In this document: piece after piece, positions 10,601 to 25,600 of the stretch
Numbering within the stretch: position 1 is the first letter of the stretch
How the letters are laid out: every line of letters starts with the position of its first letter
NCBI GenBank assembly: GCA_903813345.2
Contig: CAIIXF020000001.1
Coordinates: 2,790,001-2,854,000 of the forward strand
From: Owenia fusiformis
Lineage: Eukaryota > Annelida > Polychaeta > Sabellida > Oweniidae
Direction of reading: 5' to 3'
Length of the DNA stretch: 64,000 bases
Position numbers and translations under genes: made by a program
Notes under the pieces: generated by a model
Seen by the model: only the letters and a program-made list of their open reading frames with translations
Told to the model about the DNA's origin: nothing
The model's database searches: none

Positions 10601-13600
10601 GTGTGATAGAAGTACAGATGTATTGAAGTACAGATGCATAGAAGTACAGATATATAGAAGTACAGATGCATAGAAGTACAGATGTATAATAGTAGATTTG
10701 GAACATTGGGATCGAATCATAATGAGGAGCCATCGTATGATAGAAGTACAGATCTATAGAAGTACAGATGCATAGAAGTACAGATGTATGATAGAAGTAC
10801 AGATGTATTGAAGTACAGATGCATAGAAGTACAGATATATAGAAGTACAGATGCATAGAAGTACAGATGTATAATAGTAGTACAGATATATAATAGAAGT
10901 ACAGATGTATAATAGAAGTACATCTGTACTATTAAAGTATTACCAACTTAATGGAAGGAGTTTGTCACATAGTGAATGTATCATCAATGAGGTATGAGAA
11001 TGATAACATTAACCTCGTGTGAACTTTGTGACAGTTCAAGTAAATTGATGGATAATTTCACAGTTATACATGTGAAACATGCCATTTGGTTGTGTATGGA
11101 CTCCTATGTTGTCCCTTACAGTCTCATATTCAAACACTATTTCAGGGGAAAAAAGAAGAAAATTTCAGGGAATTTCAGGGGGATACAAAGATTTGATATA
11201 AGTCTTCCAGATCTGCTTCAAACCAAAAGAGTTAATCACATTTTTTTCTTTTTTGAGTACTTTTTTAACATATGTGAGAATCCAATATTTCTATCTTCAA
11301 GGGAGTCCTATTGGAAAGTGACTTTTTCATGTCTGGGATTCTTATAATGGTGTGTTGATATCTCTGTCTCAGACCATAGCTTTATAGTTTAGGTTAAAAT
11401 AACATGTGTTGACTGATATGAGTAGCTTGACAGAAAATATTATCAGAAGCCTAGGCAAACACTTGAAAGTTATCCTCTAAACATATCTCAGTTTCAAAAA
11501 GTGGGGTAATTAAAGTCGTATAGTATTATTTTCCAACTTATTGCACCCGTAATTATAGCGTTGATGGTCTTTATTATGACATTGATCACTGTGATTCCAG
11601 ACGTGTAAACTCCTCTTAAAAATACCTCGTTTAAAACAAGTGCGTCACAAATACATCCCCTTTTAAGTTTGACATTAAAAGAACAGTTGAAAAGAACGTT
11701 TTTCTCAGTTTCAAGATGGAGGGTGATGACATCATTGAACAGTTACCAGATTTCAGTGTTTAGAGATGGACCAACCAAAACTGAAGGCTTCATAAACAAA
11801 ACTGTCAGGCTCGATTTTACATGACCAAACAAATGTATGTGTAGCTCTGGAAAGCATGCAAAAAGTGAAATGGTTTTAAATTACACGATTGCTCCAAACG
11901 TTTCTGTGTTTGTCTACAAATCGCCACATTCTTTCAGTCATCTCATGTAGAAGTATATCTTCTCTCTTTCTTATGGGGTTGCTTCCTTCATATAAGCTCT
12001 CCTCTTATCCTAAATTGTTTTCATATTTTGCTAAATACCACTAGAAAAATGTTTTGGTAGAGACTTTGAAGATGATAGGTTTATAAACTGTGCTCTTGTG
12101 AACCTAAGGCCAGTCGGTTTCTGAGATACCTATTAAGAAAATGACATTTTTGTTGTGTTTAAGTGATGTTTAGTTAAGATGGAATCAAGTAAAAATTAGT
12201 GAATTTTACAGCAGATATTGCACAATATGAATTCAAATAATATAAAATCAAAGTGTTCCCCCAAACTATAGAAATAGACCAGAAAATGGGAGATAAGGGA
12301 AACTTATGGGGAAGTCTGTATAATATGCTTAGTCCAGTGTATTTGTACAGAACAAGGAGATAAATCTCAAGCCTTTGGTGCTTGATGCTAGCAAAGTTCT
12401 ACTTTGTTTTCCTATATGTGAATCCATGATATATATTGAAAGACAAATCAGTGTTACAAGAAACCTGTTATCTCATGCCTTTATCTGTGATGGTGTATGA
12501 CCTTGTACTTGGTGAATCATTCAGAGCATCGTATGGTGTTGAAACAAGATCTCTGGCATCTATGTCATGTCTGGTGATATCATCAACTCATACCCTTTTC
12601 CATACCCTTTCCATAGTTTCGTTTGCTTACTCTAAGCTCCCTCCAGGTCCCAGGGTATATTCAAGAGTCTGTGCCACATGGTAGAAATTAACCTTCCTTT
12701 GCTTTGAAAAAATCGAAAGTAGGATATTCAAATTGTTTTTTCCCAGACAGCCATTTATATTTTACAGTTAGGTGAATAATTTCAATGTTTGGGCATTTGT
12801 TATGGCACATCAGACATACAACCACATAATACCATCTGATGGCTTGTAAATATTTCTAATTGATTACAGCACTGTTAACAAGGCCCTGATTGTTTAGCTT
12901 AGAGAATTAAAACCAGATTTTGTGTTAATCATTATAAATGCTTTGTCTGTATCTCCTCCATTCATACATATGAATTGTGTTTATAGCAGACATTTGCTAA
13001 TCTGACCCATGTTGAGGCACAGGACCTATACTCACCACAAGACCTGGTAAACAGATCCTTAAACAACACTCCAGACAGTGGCTGTGGAGATAATGAGATG
13101 GTCACTTTAGAAGTGTGCTAGGTGTTCTCCCCAGGATTTTTTTATCTCAAGTGGGTGCACATTTGTCATGTTTGCAGTTCACTCGTAAAATATGCTTATG
13201 CTTTCTTATGTTTTCTTATTTCCATCTAATTTTCATGTGGTTTTCAAATCGCAATGAGGCAGCACCTTGTTTAGACCACTGACCCATTATTTCTTTATAG
13301 GATATAGGTTTTAAAGGGGGGGGGGGGAGGTTTCAAATTGACCTTCAAAACACATTTATACTTCAACAGACCTTCATCTTTTCTTATTTCTGGACTAACA
13401 ATGAATGGACCAAGGAGCTCAAACTTACATATATGTTATTGAAAGTTACAATATGCTATGTTATAATTTTCAATATCTAAGTCAAACTTGACCCAGGGTC
13501 AATGGATTATGGCCTAACTTGTGACTTTATAGACGTTTTGTAGCATAGAAACATTCCATTCAATAATGTAATACTATTTTCTACTAGACTTCCTACAGGA

Positions 13601-16600
13601 TTAAGTAAGAAACCACTTTGCAGCGTGTGCAAGGCCTCTGTTTTCCCCCAACAATCTTTACTGAGCCATAAATGTGATAATTCTATGATAAATGTATTCT
13701 AAAGCGCTGCACTCATTCACTCTTGTTGAGAAATGGTGGAATTTATGAGTGGATTATCAAGAGTAGGTCACGGTTTATAACAACCTGGTTATTGGTTTGG
13801 TAGTCCTGCATCAAGCCCCTGAACTCACATTATTCTTAGAGTGAGTAGGAGAAAGCATATGTGGTGGATACAGGGGATATATGCAAAACTATGCATTCTG
13901 GTTTACCAGACCCCTTTTATCTGCTGCTTTCGTGGAAAGTTCAAGACAAATGGGGCGTGTGTATTGCAATGGATTGGACTGGTTTATTTGAAGGTAATTC
14001 ACTCTTTCCTCCCACTTATGTTACAATACAATTTTTAAGACTGATGAATATATGCCTGTAAGGCCAGATATGTTATTTATCTGGTAAGAAACTGGAATAG
14101 TGCTAAATGAGGCCTTTGCCCCTCCCCATGATCAGTGCCCACTTTGTGCTTTAGGCCCATGAGGTATGGAAGAATGATCATTGCAAGACAAGAAGTGGAG
14201 CTGACATTTCTAGAATTGATGCCACATGTGATTGTCAGTGTCATTGACTCATATGTCATGTCAGTTATATTGTTTTTATACAGTGATTCAGACTCTACGT
14301 TTCCCCCTTCATAGAAGATGTTGACACTTTGAAAGTGCATATATGTATTACAATTGTAACTCTCTTAAGAGCAGTATCATCTTTAAGATATAAAATTGAA
14401 CTATTTAAAAGGGTAGTGTCTTCCATGATGGATTATTTGTTTCATTTGATGAGTTCTAGCATCTCTTACGATATACTTGTATTTAAAATACCTCTTAGAT
14501 GAGTACCATATAATGTTTATATTTGGAACCTGATAAATAATTCATTTCATAGCATTTGTGTCGTCGTTTATCTATCACTTTTTCTGATTGATGTTTTCAA
14601 TTTTATTAATGACATATTGCTTTTCCAGATCCATTTGCTTTTTTAATAGAGGTCTAATTTAGAATGCCCCTCAGAGCTAAGACCCATTTATATTATGGTT
14701 TCAACATTCTTAGATACTTAGTTGATACTGCAGTAAGATTCATTACAGACAGTTAAATAAAGTAGATAGGTTCTGTATTTTAGGGATCATCCTACCTTAA
14801 GCCTATAGGCTTAATAATAGGCTTAATAATTGCAGATGAAGCTCTCTTTTGAAGGAGCAAAAATCAGATTATTGAGAAGGGTAGAATCTCCCAAGTCTGA
14901 TCAAAACATTGCATGCTTCATCCAGGTAGAAATTAGCAATGTTTAAGACCACAGAGAATATTTCCGATTTCTGGAATTGATTATCTCCCATCCAGCACTC
15001 TTGTGTATCCAGGCCTCTTCAAACCCTTGGATAACTGGTACATGAAGAACCTGTGGATCAAAACATGCCATATCAGCATATTTAAAGGAAGTTAACTTTC
15101 CCAGAGTTAAACAGTTATAAAAAATTCCAGACAAAATATCATTTTTTTATCTCGTCTATCAGTGTGTATTAAACAATGAAGATTTGTGTAATAGTTCTAA
15201 AGAGTCTTAGGAAGTAATGAAGCCAAGTTAATGCAATTTGTGATAATATTGCCAGAACTAATTTCCGAAACAAAACAACACCTAAGAAACACTTTTCAGT
15301 AATCTTAAACATGAAATTTCAACAAGTTGATGAGACTAACTTCCTGGCATTGCTTGAGATATTTAACATGACTGATGTTTGAGATACCAAATGCCAGATT
15401 ATTGCTGGTATCAATCTTATATACAGTAAAACCTGTCTAATTCAGATGCTTCTCGAATCAGCCAGAAGTGTTCAATTGAGCAGGTGTTCACATTTCGATC
15501 TTTTATAAACATGAAAATTAACAGGAGATAAAAAATTTGGAAAGAGTAAAAGTGTTCACATTGAGATGTGTTTGAATTGGACAGGTGTTCATATATAAAG
15601 ATGTTACTGTACTGTTAAGAACCCTTTCCTGTGTGAATAGATTGCGACAAAATTGTGCAGTAGCCAAAACATGATGTTCTGCCAAAGTTAACCAAATATG
15701 GTGAATGAAAATATTTTGAGAAAATTATGAATTGTTTAATGTAAGAATCAATGGGACTTTCAACTTCCATCATGTGATATTGATAGGTTATTGGCCAAGA
15801 CAAAAATGCATTCTGCTTCTTCGCTTTGAACTATATAAACTGCAAAAAGTAAATTGTCTAGGAGGATATGGGTGTTCTTTTGTGGGTCATACTTTTGTGT
15901 CTTATTTAAACATAAACTTTGCCACTTATTGAATGTGTCTCAAAACATAAAAAGCAACTATATCAAGTTTCTTATCATGATATTTGTGTTATTTTTAGCT
16001 CTTGCTGAAAGTTTTTTTAAATCCTTAGTATTGGGGGTGGGATTTGGGTATTTTATCAACAGTATACAATTTTTTTACCCTTTGCAATCGTTTGACTTCA
16101 CTTCTTAAAATAGAGCTTCATAGTTTAACTAGACCCTGCACGCAGGGTTCAATTTTTTCTGCTTGCTTTAAACAAAATTGAGAGTTTTTTTAAAAAAAAG
16201 AAAAATATAACTGTTTCCATAATAAAATGTTGATTTCTATTCATTTTGCCTGTTGTTTTTTTCATTTATTTTGCCTTTTTCTTATTGTTTTTGCCTGTTC
16301 TTTTTATTCCTTTTGCCTGTTGATTTTATTCATTTTGCCCTTTGCCTCAAATTCTAATGATCAGTACACTTGATTCGATCAATCTATTAGCACTGAGGGG
16401 TGTGATAGTTTTGTTTCTAATGCGAAACAAGTGATGTAAGATCAATTCTTACATGCTATATACTTCCCAAGTTCCCTGTAAAACATCATGTTATTTAAAC
16501 AAAGGCTTCAACAGCCTATCAATTACACATATCAGAAGGTGAGATTATCAATACTCCTGGCTACCAGTAATGAATTGTCCATATAAGGCTACTTAGTCCC

Positions 16601-19600
16601 AGGCTGTCCATATTTACAAAAAGCATGTTGAAGTACTGGGTTTACATCAATCCAATGTGTGATGTTCCATGAAATTTTGTATTTAGAAGTAGTAAAAGGC
16701 TGTTCTCGTCAACTAAAATGTGTAAATGAAAATTGAATTATCTACATTTCTAAAAAGCTATATTTTGTTGAAGAGATGGGACCAAGTTAAAAATTGAAAA
16801 TGTGTAGACAAGTTAAGTTTAACATCTTGAGATGACCCCTAGAGAGCCTGTCTCAAATTATAATTTGGTGGTTAAAATTATTTTCTTAAGAGACAACCCC
16901 TCAAGTGCTTATGACTAAAAAAGTTGATTTTGTGGTTGAAATTGTTTTCTTTGGGAAACGCTATTGTTTTGATGCGCTGAACATAATCTAAAATGTACTA
17001 TTAAAACTTTGTCAGACCCATGTAACTAAACATCCTCCTCTGTAACCTTGCATGATTTTCATTAGATTTATTTTGTGGATAAGTAACCTCTATTTCCTGT
17101 TTTGCTTGTAGGCTATAGAGAAAGAGATTCTTGAATATAATTCTTATTGTATTGTATATAGTACATATTTATTATTATGAGATAGAGGGTTGAAGGTTAG
17201 AATGTGCCCCAGGCATTGCAAATCTTGTGAAAGGTGGTTGCCATAGGTCCATCCCAGATATATTTACAAATGTAGTGTCTATGTCACTACGACCTAGTAA
17301 GATAACAAGTCAATAGCTACCTGTAATTCAACTTTCAGTATGCTCAAGCTTTATCATGAATATCGCTAATGAAGATGCACATATGGAAATCAAAATTGTT
17401 ATTGGAATTATATGTGACAATATTTCCTTTTCAATATCCCGTAGTTGTATCAACAGCTTACGCTTTCAAGTACACATATTGAGCCCAGAGTGTTAAGCGA
17501 GTCATAAATAAAAAAAAAAGATTGAAGAAATATGACTTGTAAATGTGCAGTATTTTAAACTAAATAGTTTCATATTTTGACAAATTTATTTCAGTGTTTA
17601 TAAATCTTGGTTCAGTAGATTGTTATTAACGAATATAAGTTTTATCGAAAAGTGAAGTTAAACCTTCTTTAAATCTCAATTAGAAAGATAAAAGTCCAGT
17701 AGGTGTTTTACAAATACATTGTTGAAGTGTTCTATGTATAGCTAGGGTTATCAGGTTGTGAATAGAAACATATGTTTGAGATTTTAACACCTCTACATCA
17801 GGACATCATATATGAGAATTTAACATGATGTCCAGTTTTATTTTCAAGAGTCGCCTATTCAAGTTAATTTAACAATATCAAAAATAAATGTGATAATTCT
17901 TTCAATTGTTTTTTTTGAAGATGTTTTTGAAATGAGTATAAATTCCAATTACATTTAATTGACACAAGCTATTTTTTATTCCAAGCTGACAGTAATTGGC
18001 GTTATATCGCTTTTATTAGACCATAATTGTTTATTTTTCGTATTCAAGATGAATATGTGTAAAACAGCAGGCCCTGCTCTTTGCGTGTTACCCTCCCCCC
18101 AGGCAGCCTCCATACATACTTTTCGCCTAACACAAATGTGTGTGTTTTTGTGTGAAGTTTTTTATAACTTTGAACTTTGTGCGCTCAGTAGGTTAACTGT
18201 TTATTAAAGGCAACTACTACATGTGACATGCCAGACAAAAACAGTAGGTGGCGCCATTAACACATTTTATTTTTCATCCACATAATTATTCCAATAATTA
18301 TGATTCAATGATAGTTTGTATAGAAGTGTTTCCGTTTATTATTCACTTTTGTTTTCATGTATTATATGTTTATGTAAAATTGAATTTAATGCTACTGTCT
18401 GAAAAACTTCTCTGGCCCAGATATTAGACATCATTACCAAAAGTGAGTTTATGGTTTATAATGCAGCAATTAAATGATTTGAATAAAACGTACATGAGAA
18501 ATGTTCAATATTTATCAACATTTTGAATTTTGTAATTAGTCATCAGATGTTTTCTACTGATTTTCTTATCAAGTAGAGTCAGCTGGTATGCTTTTAGTTT
18601 GCATCAATTAAATGACTAGTGTTTGTATTATATCCTGCGTTAGATATTACAATCAATTTTATTGCCTGTCCTTAATATGCTACTACAAACACATATTCTT
18701 ACAGCCTTACAGACAGAAATACATGACGTTCAACAAGTCAAATTTATGGCTGTTTTAGAGTTTGAGCTCTTAGTTTTTAGTAGTTTGAGCTTTTTATCTG
18801 TATTATATGTGTGATATACGGCGGTGCTATCACCGTTAACATGTATTGATTGTAGGATATTTAATGCCATCAAACTCAACTTTTGTGAGCCATTTCACTT
18901 AGAGTTAATGTCTGTTCAGTTAAAAGTTGATAATCTTGATCACCTATTTATCCCAAAATAACATTATAACACATACTAATTTTAGACTGAATAATACTGA
19001 AAAGTGGTCAATAATATATGACAGAAAGCAGTATTTGAATCAGATAGAATTAGAACTATATAAACTATCATCTGAAACTTTTGCTATTAAAGGGTGACGC
19101 ATATCGTTTAGCAAATCGAACGCTCGTTTCTGGTGTTGCTCACCGTTTAGTATAAAAGGCCCGATCCCGGAATAATACTCAAGGGTTCACAGGTTCGAGA
19201 TCGTTGTGTCAACACCTCTAACTGTTATATAGCATAAGTATATTATAGATCGTCACACATTTATAAAAGGGTGATTTTTATTTTGACAAATCAATTCCAC
19301 ATTTATGGGTGAAGTTTCAGGATCTTCTGTTTGTGTATAATAAGGAAAAATTGGCATCTAAATTTCCCCATAATGTAATAGCACACAGATTGGCATATGA
19401 AATATCCTACAAATGAAACAAAGCAAGACAAACCGGTTTCTAATACAAGGATTTATATTGGATGTTGTACATGTATTCTTTGAACGCAATCACTCTTTGG
19501 ATAACGTTTTCAAAATCATTATAAACAGATTACTTTATCTCAAAGACAATTTCAATAAACTGGATTTTACAGAACTCCCCTTATTTCTTAAAAATGGACT

Positions 19601-22600
19601 GATCCAGTTGATTCGCCTGGAGCCGCCATATTGTTTTTATACGGGATGCTAATCGGAACCCTTTAAAATAATGGACTTGGGACTTATTTACCAATGCTTG
19701 GAAAGAACAAATTAATTTGCTCTGAAAGCTAATGCATTAACAGAATGGCATATAAAGCTAACACGAGACCTCTGTTAGCATGATACATTTATGGTGATCC
19801 CTCCCGGCAGCTTTCTGATGGCTTCTCATTGAAGACAAACATCTAGGATGATATCTCTTTAATGAACTCCCTATTAACTAAGACGTAATCATACATTTGC
19901 AGTTCACTTTTACGAAAATTACTTATTTGGGAAGGAAATTATCAGAATTTTAGCTCCTTATAGTGTCGGTTTGACTTTTGTAAGTTAACACACCTTTGGC
20001 AGATCAGGCGTAATATCATGGGGCGAAATGTCATATTTTATTCTAAAATGTTCGCCGTGTTTTGTTCTGCAATTTAAGTTTCCATGTATCTATAATAATA
20101 TTTGTTATATTGAGTGGCTTAATGGATATACCGTATCCTGTTATGATTGTTGTATGATTTGGTATCAAGCTTAATATTGATTGATTGCTCTTAGCTTCAG
20201 GATGTCCTTTGTAATGAATTTCTTAACATTTTTGAAAAAAATATTTCACCAAGAATATGGGCCCCCTTGGAAACTCCAGATGAGTATGCTTACAGCTATT
20301 TGGTATTTTAATAATAATGAAAAATTCCAAGACAGGAGTAAATCGATGTGTCATGCTGATCTATTTGTGATTTCCTTGTGAATCCAGGTCATTATGACAT
20401 TTTATTGGCTATTTCTCTGGAAGGTGTCAATGCGTACTTCTAATCTGTTATTTTTCCATGGATCGCCCCATGTGCTACAAAATCTGTGAAATGTAACTGA
20501 ATCAATAATTATCAGACATGTTTTAATTATAAATGGTTCATTACTTTTTCACTGGGTCCTTACTAGATTAGGAAACGGGAGTTGTATTACTAGGAGTATT
20601 ATCAACAAATAGCATTGATTTATCATTAAACCTAACAATGCACTATCAACATTCAATTGCTTTGATATTTAGCCTGCAATTAACAGTAGACTAATCCTAT
20701 ATACTAGCTTAGGCTTGAATAATTTAGAGAACTAATCCTATACAAATGAGTCTGATATCGGTAGAATTTGATTAGTCAAATTGAGTACATTCATTTTTTA
20801 CTTGTTGTTTGTTCTATCTGCCATTTCTTCGCCAATTCTTCTTTTTTATGTTTTTGTTTGTTTGATTATGCAACCATTGGAATCAAAGGTCAACATGCAA
20901 CCAACTCATTCGTTACGCTCTCATATCTCAGCCATATGACAAGAAGAGAATCTTGAGATATTCAAAATAGAGTACATGTTTGAATACCTACAATCATCTT
21001 ACCGTTCAGAGAACAGTTAAGTCAATGTTTTAAAGTGTAGTGACCCAAGATTACTCATCCTGATCTATCAAACCCTCTCTTAGCTATTCAGTAAAACCTC
21101 TAATTTGAACACTACACATACTGGCCAAATGTGTTTGGATTGGCAGGTGTTCACATTTTAGGTTTAACATGAAAGTCTGTGGCAGATTAAAAGCACTAAG
21201 TAAAAGGCGTTCATATTGAGAAGTGATCATGGAAGAAAAGTATACAGGTTTAATAGTACTATTTATTCTTCAATGAGAGGAGTACGATCGCTGTTAAAAC
21301 CACAATGCCCTAGACTAATTATATTTCATAATTATCTAGACTAAATATATACATCTTGTAATACACAGTATGAATTAAGAGGTTAGATAACAAATTAACA
21401 ATAATTCATTTTTATCACCATGTGACTTTTTGCCAAGCAGAAGAATTGAGGTGGCAGCAGAAGGTGGTCATGACAAGAAAAATAATTACTATTTTATTGT
21501 TGTGACTTTTTGCCAAGTAGCAGAAGGTAGTCATGACAAGAAAAATAATCACTATTTTATTGTTTGAGAATGATCTCATTGCTTGCTTGTCACTCACACT
21601 GTGTAGTTATCATATCTCTCTACTCTTAGGTGCCAAAGTAAGTACAGTTGATATAAATCACAATGATATTTACATCATGGTGTTGACTAAACCTGACTGC
21701 AATGTCAAGTTTAGGTTTTCTAACATTTGATCTCAATTATTCTACTCTTTGAATTTGAAGGAGGGCTAATTCTGAATGTCAAGCTGGTAGCTTCATGTCA
21801 TCATGATTCCATCCCATATCAGTGTAATACTATAATTTTATCACCAACTAATATACTTTTTAAGTGATTGATTATATATGAATGTCATCTTGTGCTCTTT
21901 TAGTGGATTGATACAGGGATCAATTAGTACAAAAATGAGTAGTTGTTTGGTAATGATTAATGAAAATAGAGGATATGAAATGGACATTAATGTTGTCACT
22001 ACCATTGGGTTTCCCCTTTCTTTGAATGTGTTCTCCATTGAGATACAAAATAACATAATGAGTTGAGTTACAGACCACTAGCACGGAGAGGAGAAGGGGT
22101 TAAATGAGATGTGAAAGGGGAAACAGTTTGTGAGACACATTCTGGTAGGAAAAATGGTCTGGGAGAGTTTTTAATTTGATTGAAAGTTTCTCATTCAGTT
22201 CTTTGATTTCTAATATATGTGATTTTCCCCTTGGGAGGCAAGTATCCCTTCTAGGTGCCAAAGGATCTGATGTATGGTTGTATACTTTGTATGGTTGTAT
22301 ACTTTGTATGGTTGTGTACTTTGTATGGTTGTGTGGGTGTATGATAGTGTACTTTATTGCTCTTGACAAACAGAACAAACAAACACTTCTAATGTTGATG
22401 TTTTACTTATATTGTCATAATCCATCTGGATAGGCTATTGATATGAAAACTCCCTTTCTTATATGCATATAAGCTATGAATTGAAAATACTTTCTTGACA
22501 CATTTCGATTACTGATCGTGAACATTTTATTTTGATGAACTGTGTTATAAAGTGTACTTGAATATCATCTGGTGATCCGAGGTTATCAAAGCCATCCATT

Positions 22601-25600
22601 CATATTTATAGCTCAAACAACAATTGAACTCTTGAAGACTTGACGGGATGAATTGTTGGGGCATTCTGTTCGTTTAATGTAGATAGCCTAGAGCACCATC
22701 TATTGAGAGTTTTCAGAGTCATTACAAAAATAATAGTTGAACTCTTTGAAGAATTAACGCAGATGAACATTGTTGGGTCAAGCTGTCTGTAATGTAGATC
22801 AGCTAGAGCACCATCTATTGAGAGTTTGCAGAGAGCCATTACAGTATATATGTACTTTCTATTACATATGGTTTTCTATATACATATTGCTACTCACTGC
22901 AAGTTGATCAATTTCAAGTTCAATTTGGATATGTCTCAAATTCAGAGAGTTTCTCTCCCTGAAACATATAAAAATGTTTAAGAAGCCAACTGATAAGGAC
23001 TGAGTTGCTATTTAGCATGCAGCTTGTCCCTTTGGGGTAAAGTGAGGTATAACATGGAGACATTATAGTCTGACCTCACGTCCATACCTTGACCCAATGG
23101 ACTGACCCGTCATGCTCATCTCTCACCTACATGTCAGTAGATTGTTTATCACAGCGTATTAGGATTAATTGGAGTTGGCACTAAGTATTACAATTTCACT
23201 CATCTGCTTAGATTGATAGAATGGAAGATACTGTTGTAGTAGTCTAGCTACAAGGCCTTTTGACCAATACTAAACATCTCCACCGTGTCAGAAGGTGTAT
23301 AGCCAAGTAGTAAGAGGGGGGTTTACTGGGGGCTTGAAGCTAGACTTCTGTTGTAGATTTATTTTCTATTTATTTTCGTGTAGCAACAATTTCATCCATT
23401 CTTCTACAGAAATCCACAACAATGTAACCTTGATTGTGAATGATTGTTTTCCTTTAGTAGCATCTGTATAATCCAGTCTTTACATCACCAAAATATTTTG
23501 ACATCCTGTTGGATTGAAGGTTACTTGCCATATGGAAAACTGGTAGTAATAGTTATAATACAGAAGTACAATATTTAGCTTTAACAGTTTACTTAGGAGA
23601 TCTTGACTGCAATGTATGTGATACAGGAACAGGTGGTGACGTGTGTGGAGTTGTGGATTCACTCAGCTTCTATGGCAACCCTTTTCATGTGTTACATGTG
23701 TTTTCAGAGAGATTCTCTTTAGTTGTTACTATTAGCTTGTGGATGTCCGGGTTCCTCTTTGGCTTATACTATTACTTATGAAAGTTTGCAGTGTTATGTA
23801 ATCCAGTTATTTATTTATTTAGTGAATATCTGAATTTTCACCTTTAAATTCAGCTCAAATTGAATCACTAATTTTAAAAAATATGATTCCATATCAAAAA
23901 CATGTATGATATGCTTTCTATAGTCTTGCGTCAAGCCCTTATGTCCATCTAGAGACATTATGCAATACTACTATATGCAGTATTTAAGAAACACTTTAGG
24001 TTGCTCCCACATACCAATTTCATGCTTAAAGATCATACTGAAATATATTATATGACGGATGATTAATGATTAGAACTTGTAAGGCTCTAGCCTGGCTAGG
24101 GGTACATTCTAAAGTGGCAGATCTCAGAGCTTTGCTGGTACCAAGCTATGTAAGGTTACCTCTCAACATCCAAGGCCAAGTGACACATTCTGATTCATTA
24201 GGGTCCCCCTTTCTCTCAAGCTTGAGAGGGACAGCCAGAAGTCTTGCTTCAAGTCTCTGAACACCACCAGATTGTGGGGAATGTAAAGTGGGGGCTGGGG
24301 GAGGGTTATAAGGGCTTGTAGCTAGACTAACACAGCCTGTACTCTAAGGGATACTACAAGCAGTAGATCCCACATTGCAAGTGTCATAAGACCCTGGATT
24401 CCTATTGGTTAGCCATGCTACCCTCTTAGGATCTACATAATTTCAAAGTTTTGAATTATGGGCTTAGCAACCTTCTGTTGCTTTATTATGTTGTCTTTGG
24501 AAAATAATTTAGATTCAAAAATATCTTCAACAGCTTTATATCTCCTTATTCTGGGCCGACTCAGGGGATCAATTAGTATCTCTTTTTCGAAAGAAACAAA
24601 AATCAAGCTGTTAAGTTGATAAGGGTAATACGTCTTTTAATTTTGTTCAGGGAAAAAGAGAACAGATTGGGAGGGGGCGGTTTTATATTAGAAATTGAGA
24701 AGATTAACAAAAATAAAAGTGTCTCAAATAATATAGAAAACATGCATCAATGAACAATTCCAGTAAAAATGGCAATCACAAGTGAAATAGAAATTGCTAG
24801 CTGACAGCTGATGGATTCTACATTGGGGACAATTGAATAAAACTGGGGAATGACCATTATAATGCATTTAGTAATGGATGAAGGATATGTATTGTCACTT
24901 CAATTGATTGTTCCATCTGTGATTGTTCCTCTCAAGAGAGACGAAAATCAGATTATTGCTGTATAAGAAGACATAATGTATCTACAAGGTGACTTCTATG
25001 ACCAGCCTCGTACTCTAAGAATTAAATAAGTCAACTTTCAAGTCCTTTTATCTCCCTGCCCCGTTATTCTGGGTCCCCTGTACATCTCAACTCCATATAA
25101 GGGATTGAGGCGGAGCTTGAGACTTAATGAAAAATACTAGAATTCATTTAATATGCGGGGGTACAATCAGTGGGTGCCTGTATAATTTTGATTGAAAATA
25201 ATCTATTTAACCAGTCTTTTGTATCTGTCTACATAAATTAATATTGAATTGTTCGTAATACTTATGTCTACATATGGAACCCACATCTTCACAAATTAAC
25301 AATTTAATTAAATCATGGAGAGGAAATTTGTGAGGATGTTGCTATGTAAACCTGTATGAGATGATATACCAGCATCCAGGTTGCTGTCATTAGAGCTAAT
25401 TACTTAAAAAACATACATAAGGCAGGTATAGGTTGATTGGTTACATGGGAATATCAATGCACAGGGTACTTATAGAAAGTATGGGTAAACCAGAGAAGGA
25501 ATATACAGGGCAGACATATGATTAGGTACAAAGTATATAGGGATATCAATATACAGGGGATGGGGGGTGGGCAGATCTGGTTGATAAGGTAGATGGGACC

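Larger units (their letters stand above)
16350..21087 (+). other. EXT1 intron 1, no recognised gene
   Basis: Apart from the CTCF-like and tRNA-like segments, I see no supported feature. The 79-codon ORF at 19413-19652 begins about 260 bp after a TATAAAAG string. It has no known motif and I do not call it a gene. Confidence 0.45.

Noticed and set aside
10483-10923. Several overlapping minus-strand ORFs of 62-95 codons rich in Leu, Tyr, Ser and Cys
   Set aside because: They are translations of the 16-bp minisatellite; the periodic peptide follows from the repeat and there is no start context or splice signal.
14155-14247. A possible Cys-rich terminal exon ([14 protein letters not shown]... DCQCH) after a TTTAG
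   Set aside because: It has four cysteines in about 30 codons, but no partner exon with a signal peptide could be found nearby and the motif matches no family I know.
22691-22830. Duplicated inverse CTCF-like words (CACCATCTATTG)
   Set aside because: Only about 11 of 14 positions match, with a mismatch in the critical GGC; they are explained by the local tandem duplication.
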